Positions 60,311 through 64,000 of a stretch of DNA of 64,000 bases are shown here, in pieces (the stretch's first letter is position 1; the number at the start of each line of letters is the position of its first letter). The position numbers and the translations under genes were made by a program. This DNA comes from Xanthobacter sp. NM-25 (GTDB lineage: Bacteria; Pseudomonadota; Alphaproteobacteria; Rhizobiales; Xanthobacteraceae). The DNA lies in the NCBI RefSeq assembly GCF_022138605.1, contig NZ_JACBFS010000001.1, positions 1 to 64,000 of the forward strand, read 5' to 3'. A model generated the notes under the pieces. The model saw nothing but the letters and a program-made list of their open reading frames with translations, ran no database searches and was not told where the DNA came from.

Positions 60311-61690
60311 ATGACGGCGGTAGATGCAGCGCTACAGGCGGTGGACCAGGGGCTGGATGGGGCGCTGGAGCGGCTGTTTGCCTTTCTGCGCATTCCCTCC
60401 ATCTCCACCGATCCGGCACATGCGGCGGCCTGCCAGGATGCGGCGCAATGGGTGGCGGCGGAGCTGGCGAGCCTCGACATCCCCGCCGAAGTCCACCCGA
60501 CCAAGGGTCACCCGGTGGTGATCGGCCGGACCGATACCGGCGCAGCCCGCCGGGTGCTGTTCTACGGTCATTACGACGTCCAGCCGGTGGACCCGCTGAA
60601 CCTGTGGCAGGATCCTCCTTTCGAGCCGCATTTCGGCGAAACCGCCGATGGCCGGCGCACCATCGTGGCCCGTGGGGCGGCGGATGATAAGGGGCAGGTG
60701 CTCACCTTCCTCGGTGCCCTGCGGGCGCTCAAGGAGAGCGGGGGCCGGCTGCCGGTGGATGTGACGATCATGCTGGAGGGCGAGGAGGAATGCGGCTCGC
60801 CGAGCCTGCCGGCGTTCCTTTCCGCCCATGCGGGTGCGCTCGGAGCGGATCTGGCGCTGGTGTGCGACACCGGCATGTGGGACCCCAAGACCCCCTCCAT
60901 CACCACCTCGCTGCGGGGCATTCTCCACACCGAGCTGACCATCCACGGGGCCAATCGCGACCTGCATTCCGGCCTCTACGGGGGGGCCGCCGCCAACCCC
61001 ATCCATCTCCTCTCGCGCATCCTCGCCGATGCCCATGATGCCGACGGCCGTGTGGCCATCCCGGGCTTCTACGACGAGGTCCGCGAGATGCCCGAAGCGG
61101 TGCGCGAGCGCTGGAGAAGCCTCAACCTCTCGGCCGAGGGCTTTCTCGGCCCGGTGGGTCTGTCGATTCCGGTGGGCGAGCGCGACCGCATGCTGATCGA
61201 GCAGATCCAGTCCCGCCCCACCTTCGAGGTGAACGGCATCTACGGCGGCTATATCGGCGAGGGCACCAAGACCATCATCCCGTCCAAGGCCACGGCCAAG
61301 ATTTCCTTCCGCCTGGTGGCGGATCAGGACCCCGCCAAGCTGTGGGCGGCCTTTGCCGCCTTCGTCCGCGCGCGGCTGCCGGCGGATTGCACCATGGAGC
61401 TGAGCGAGGGGGACGGCGCCCGCGCCTTCCTGGTGCCGCCGGACAGCCCGGACCTCGCCAAGGCGGCGGCGGCCCTGGAACAGGAATGGGGGGTGAAGCC
61501 GGTGACCATCGGCACTGGTGGGTCGATTCCCATCGTCGGCCAGTTCAAGCAGCGGCTCGGGGTCGATACGCTGCTGATCGGCTTCGGCCTCGATGACGAC
61601 CGGGTGCACGCGCCCAATGAGAAGTATGACCTCAGCTCGTTCCACAAGGGCACGCGCAGCTGGGTGCGCATTCTGAGCGCCCTGGCGTGA
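60311..61690 (+). CDS. M20 family metallopeptidase (dipeptidase)
   Basis: Zinc-dependent amidase/dipeptidase, cytoplasmic. 459 aa. Metal ligands visible in order: H in LFYGHYDVQPVDP (with general D two on), D in ARGAADDKGQVLTFLGAL, the E-E pair in MLEGEEECGSPSL, D in LVCDTGMW, and the terminal H in DRVHAPNEKYDL. The dimerisation domain is LHTELTIHGANRDLHSGLYGG. Length and LWQDPPFEP match ArgE/DapE-related dipeptidases of the PepV/CNDP type. ATG at 60311 with AGGAGG upstream. Confidence 0.9.
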   Translation: MTAVDAALQAVDQGLDGALERLFAFLRIPSISTDPAHAAACQDAAQWVAAELASLDIPAEVHPTKGHPVVIGRTDTGAARRVLFYGHYDVQPVDPLNLWQDPPFEPHFGETADGRRTIVARGAADDKGQVLTFLGALRALKESGGRLPVDVTIMLEGEEECGSPSLPAFLSAHAGALGADLALVCDTGMWDPKTPSITTSLRGILHTELTIHGANRDLHSGLYGGAAANPIHLLSRILADAHDADGRVAIPGFYDEVREMPEAVRERWRSLNLSAEGFLGPVGLSIPVGERDRMLIEQIQSRPTFEVNGIYGGYIGEGTKTIIPSKATAKISFRLVADQDPAKLWAAFAAFVRARLPADCTMELSEGDGARAFLVPPDSPDLAKAAAALEQEWGVKPVTIGTGGSIPIVGQFKQRLGVDTLLIGFGLDDDRVHAPNEKYDLSSFHKGTRSWVRILSALA

Positions 61691-61859
61691 GGCGGCGGGG
61701 GACGCGCGAAAAAAGTTATCGCCGCTATCCCCAGACTTATCAACGGTGCAAGATTTCCCCCGGGCGGTGGGCCGGAATCCGGCCGCCTGGGGGTCTTCGG
61801 CACGGACTCTTAAGGGTCCTGTCTGCTAAACGAGGCCTCCAAGCTGTGGACTCGTGACC

Positions 61860-63341
61860 ATGCTCGATCTTCTCGACAAAGGGGACCTCGACCCCTCCTA
61901 TCGCCAGGCGCCGCACAATCTGGAAGCGGAGCAGGCGCTGCTGGGCGCCATCCTGGTCAACAACGAGGCCTTCTACCGTGTCTCCGACTTTCTGGAGCCG
62001 CGCCACTTCTTCGAGCCGCTGCACGGCAAGCTGTTCGAGATCATGGGCGCGTTGATCCGGGCCGGAAAAATCGCCACCCCGATCACCCTCAAGACCTTCC
62101 TGCCGGCTGAGCTCGACATCGGCGGCCTCACCGGCCCGCAGTACCTGGCCCGGCTGGCGGCGGAAGCCACCACCATCATCAATTCCGAGGATTACGGCCG
62201 GGCCATCTACGATCTGTCGGTGCGCCGCGACCTGATCCAGATCGGCGAGGAAATCGTCAACGAGGCCTATGACGCCGGTGTCGAAGCCTCGCCGCAGGAG
62301 CAGATCGAGCAGGCGGAAAAGCGCCTTTACGAGATCGCCGAGACCGGCCGCTACGATGGTGGCTTCCTGAAGTTCGGCGACGCGCTGCGCGAATCCGTGG
62401 ACATGGCCTCCAAGGCCTTCCAGCGTGACGGGCATCTGTCGGGCATCGCCACCGCCCTCGACGACCTCGACCACCAGATGGGCGGCCTGCAGCCGTCGGA
62501 TCTGATCATCCTGGCCGGCCGTCCGGCCATGGGCAAAACCTCGCTCGCCACCAACATCGCCTTCAATATCGCCGCCGCCTATCGCGGCGAGCAACGGGCC
62601 GATGGCTCCATCGAGGCGGTGTCGGGCGGCGTGGTCGGCTTCTTCTCGCTGGAAATGTCGTCGGAGCAGCTGGCCACCCGTATTCTCGCCGAGCAGGCCG
62701 AGATCGCCTCCTACAAGATCCGCCGTGGCGACATCTCCGAGGCCGAGTTCTCCAAGCTCGCCGCCGCCGCCCAGACCATGCAGTCCATTCCGCTCTATAT
62801 CGACGACACCGGCGGCATCTCCATCGCCCAATTGGTGGCGCGGGCACGGCGGTTGAAGCGCCAGCGCGGGCTCGATTTCATGGTGGTGGACTATCTCCAG
62901 CTCCTGTCCGGCTCCAGCAAGTCGTCGTCGCAGAACCGGGTTCAGGAGATCACCGAGATCACCACCGGCCTGAAAGCCTTGGCGAAAGAACTGCAAGTGC
63001 CCATTATGGCGCTGTCGCAGCTCTCCCGTCAGGTGGAGAGCCGGGACGACAAGCGGCCGCAGCTGTCCGACCTGCGTGAGTCCGGCTCCATCGAGCAGGA
63101 CGCCGACGTGGTCATGTTCGTGTTTCGCGAGGAGTACTATCTCAAGAGTCGCGAGCCGAAGCAGGGCACAGAGGAGTGGTTCAAGTGGGAGATCGACATG
63201 AAGGCCGCGGAGAACACGGCGGAAATCATCGTCGGCAAGCAGCGTCACGGCCCGACGGGGACGGTGAAGGTGCATTTCGAACCCCAGTTCACCCGCTTCT
63301 CGAACCTGGCGCGGGAGGATCACCTGCCGAACCGGGACTGA
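61860..63341 (+). CDS. dnaB: Replicative DNA helicase DnaB
   Basis: Hexameric 5'-3' fork helicase. 493 aa: N-terminal primase-binding domain (RQAPHNLEAEQALLGAILVNNEAFYRVSDFLEPRHFF), RecA-like domain with Walker A AGRPAMGKTS, FFSLEMSSEQLATRIL, Walker B LDFMVVDYLQLLSG, then LSQLSRQVESRDDKRPQLSDLRESGSIEQDADVVMFVFREEYY with the arginine-finger segment and GKQRHGPTGTVKVHF. ATG at 61860; a GTG at 61854 would add two residues. No intein. Followed immediately by alr. Confidence 0.95.
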   Translation: MLDLLDKGDLDPSYRQAPHNLEAEQALLGAILVNNEAFYRVSDFLEPRHFFEPLHGKLFEIMGALIRAGKIATPITLKTFLPAELDIGGLTGPQYLARLAAEATTIINSEDYGRAIYDLSVRRDLIQIGEEIVNEAYDAGVEASPQEQIEQAEKRLYEIAETGRYDGGFLKFGDALRESVDMASKAFQRDGHLSGIATALDDLDHQMGGLQPSDLIILAGRPAMGKTSLATNIAFNIAAAYRGEQRADGSIEAVSGGVVGFFSLEMSSEQLATRILAEQAEIASYKIRRGDISEAEFSKLAAAAQTMQSIPLYIDDTGGISIAQLVARARRLKRQRGLDFMVVDYLQLLSGSSKSSSQNRVQEITEITTGLKALAKELQVPIMALSQLSRQVESRDDKRPQLSDLRESGSIEQDADVVMFVFREEYYLKSREPKQGTEEWFKWEIDMKAAENTAEIIVGKQRHGPTGTVKVHFEPQFTRFSNLAREDHLPNRD

Positions 63342-64000
63342 GCGGCACCCCCCTGCCCTCGCCCCCCACACCAGCGGAGGATCCGGAGCAGGCCGCGCGT
63401 GACGCGCGCGATGCCGGCGCCATCCTCACCATTGATCTGGCCGCCATCGCCGAGAACTGGCGCACCCTTTCCGCCCTCGCCGCCCCGGCGGAATGCGCGG
63501 CGGTGGTGAAGGCGGATGCCTATGGGCTCGGCATCGCTCAGGTGGCCCCGGTGCTGTGGCGCGCGGGGGCCCGCACCTTCTTCGTCGCCCATCTCAATGA
63601 GGCGCTCACGCTGCGCAGGCTGCTGCCCGAGGCCACCATCTACGCCCTGAACGGCCTGCTGCCGGGCACGGCGCCGCAGTTCGCCGCCCATGAGATCCGC
63701 CCGGTGCTGGGCTCGGAGCCGGAAATCGCCGAATGGAGCGCGGCCTGCCGCGACAGCGGCGTGAGCCGGCCGGCGGCCATTCATGTGGATACCGGCATGC
63801 ATCGCCTGGGCATCGCCCTCGATGAGGCGGTGCGACTGGCGGAGACCATGCCCACCCTCGGCTTCAAGCCGAGCCTGATCATGAGCCATCTGGCCTGTGC
63901 CGACACCCCCGGCCATCCGCTCACCGCCCGGCAGCGGCTGGTGTTCGCCGATGTGGCGCGCCGCTTCCCGCGGGTGAAGGCCTCGCTGGCCAATTCCGCC
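63338..64000 (+). CDS. alr: Alanine racemase, 5' part (runs off the window)
   Basis: Interconverts L- and D-alanine for peptidoglycan, PLP-dependent. Visible 221 codons include the PLP lysine in AAVVKADAYGLG, HVDTGMHRLG, MSHLACADTPGHP and the start of the ANSA substrate/phosphate loop at the window edge. No ATG, GTG or TTG occurs in frame between the dnaB stop and the domain; the most likely start is CTG at 63338, whose last two bases are part of the dnaB stop (CTGA overlap), giving a 30-residue Pro-rich leader (SGTPLPSPPTPAEDPEQAAR). An upstream start within dnaB is the alternative. Confidence 0.88.
   Translation, partial: MSGTPLPSPPTPAEDPEQAARDARDAGAILTIDLAAIAENWRTLSALAAPAECAAVVKADAYGLGIAQVAPVLWRAGARTFFVAHLNEALTLRRLLPEATIYALNGLLPGTAPQFAAHEIRPVLGSEPEIAEWSAACRDSGVSRPAAIHVDTGMHRLGIALDEAVRLAETMPTLGFKPSLIMSHLACADTPGHPLTARQRLVFADVARRFPRVKASLANSA

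Overview
The window is GC-rich DNA from an alphaproteobacterium. Gene content (SsuD/SsuABC-type sulfonate genes, FecI/FecR with a siderophore receptor, DnaB followed directly by alanine racemase) and codon style suggest the order Hyphomicrobiales, perhaps Xanthobacteraceae. The family is inferred from memory, not from a search.

Layout. (1) 1-3743: a 770-residue tyrosine-recombinase-like protein on the minus strand, then 1.4 kb with no convincing gene, holding a terminator-like hairpin and a 20-bp perfect inverted repeat. (2) 3744-9109: a hexapeptide acyltransferase, then a sulfonate cluster, with an ABC importer on the minus strand and an FMNH2-dependent alkanesulfonate monooxygenase diverging from it. 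(3) 9323-14920: an iron operon of ECF sigma factor, FecR-type anti-sigma factor, TonB-dependent siderophore receptor, MFS exporter/importer of the RhtX/FptX kind, and the first nine codons of a further gene. (4) 14921-55515: a complete transposable (Mu-like) prophage of 40,595 bp. (5) 55516-64000: the rest of the interrupted host gene, tRNA-Thr(CGT), two small genes, a HerA/DUF853 ATPase, a degenerate receiver protein, an M20 peptidase, dnaB and the 5' part of alr.

The prophage boundaries can be read to the base. The left end starts TGTGAACCGCAAG, the right end finishes GCGCGCTACA, the two ends are inverted and related, and both are flanked by the 5-bp target duplication CTCCG (14916-14920 and 55516-55520). 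Deleting the prophage and one CTCCG restores a 145-codon host gene in frame, downstream of the siderophore transporter. The phage carries: a leftward repressor and rightward Ner with palindromic operators between them; a reversed two-gene cassette (small proline-rich protein plus SLATT-like 2-TM protein); MuA and MuB; an accessory early region with an MT-A70 adenine methyltransferase, GemA and a Mor/C-like activator; lysis genes; a Mu-type head module with a protease/capsid fusion; and a lambda-like non-contractile tail. It is therefore a transposable siphophage of the B3/D3112 style rather than a Mu-type myophage.

The main new observations are a pair of near-identical late-promoter candidates (palindrome CCAAGCGCTTGG with CATGNT at exactly the same distance) just after the activator gene and before the capsid genes; a canonical GGGAAAC -1 frameshift site joining the two tail-assembly chaperone reading frames; and a last phage gene (peptidoglycan-binding/TIGR02594-like endolysin) cut off at the right end.
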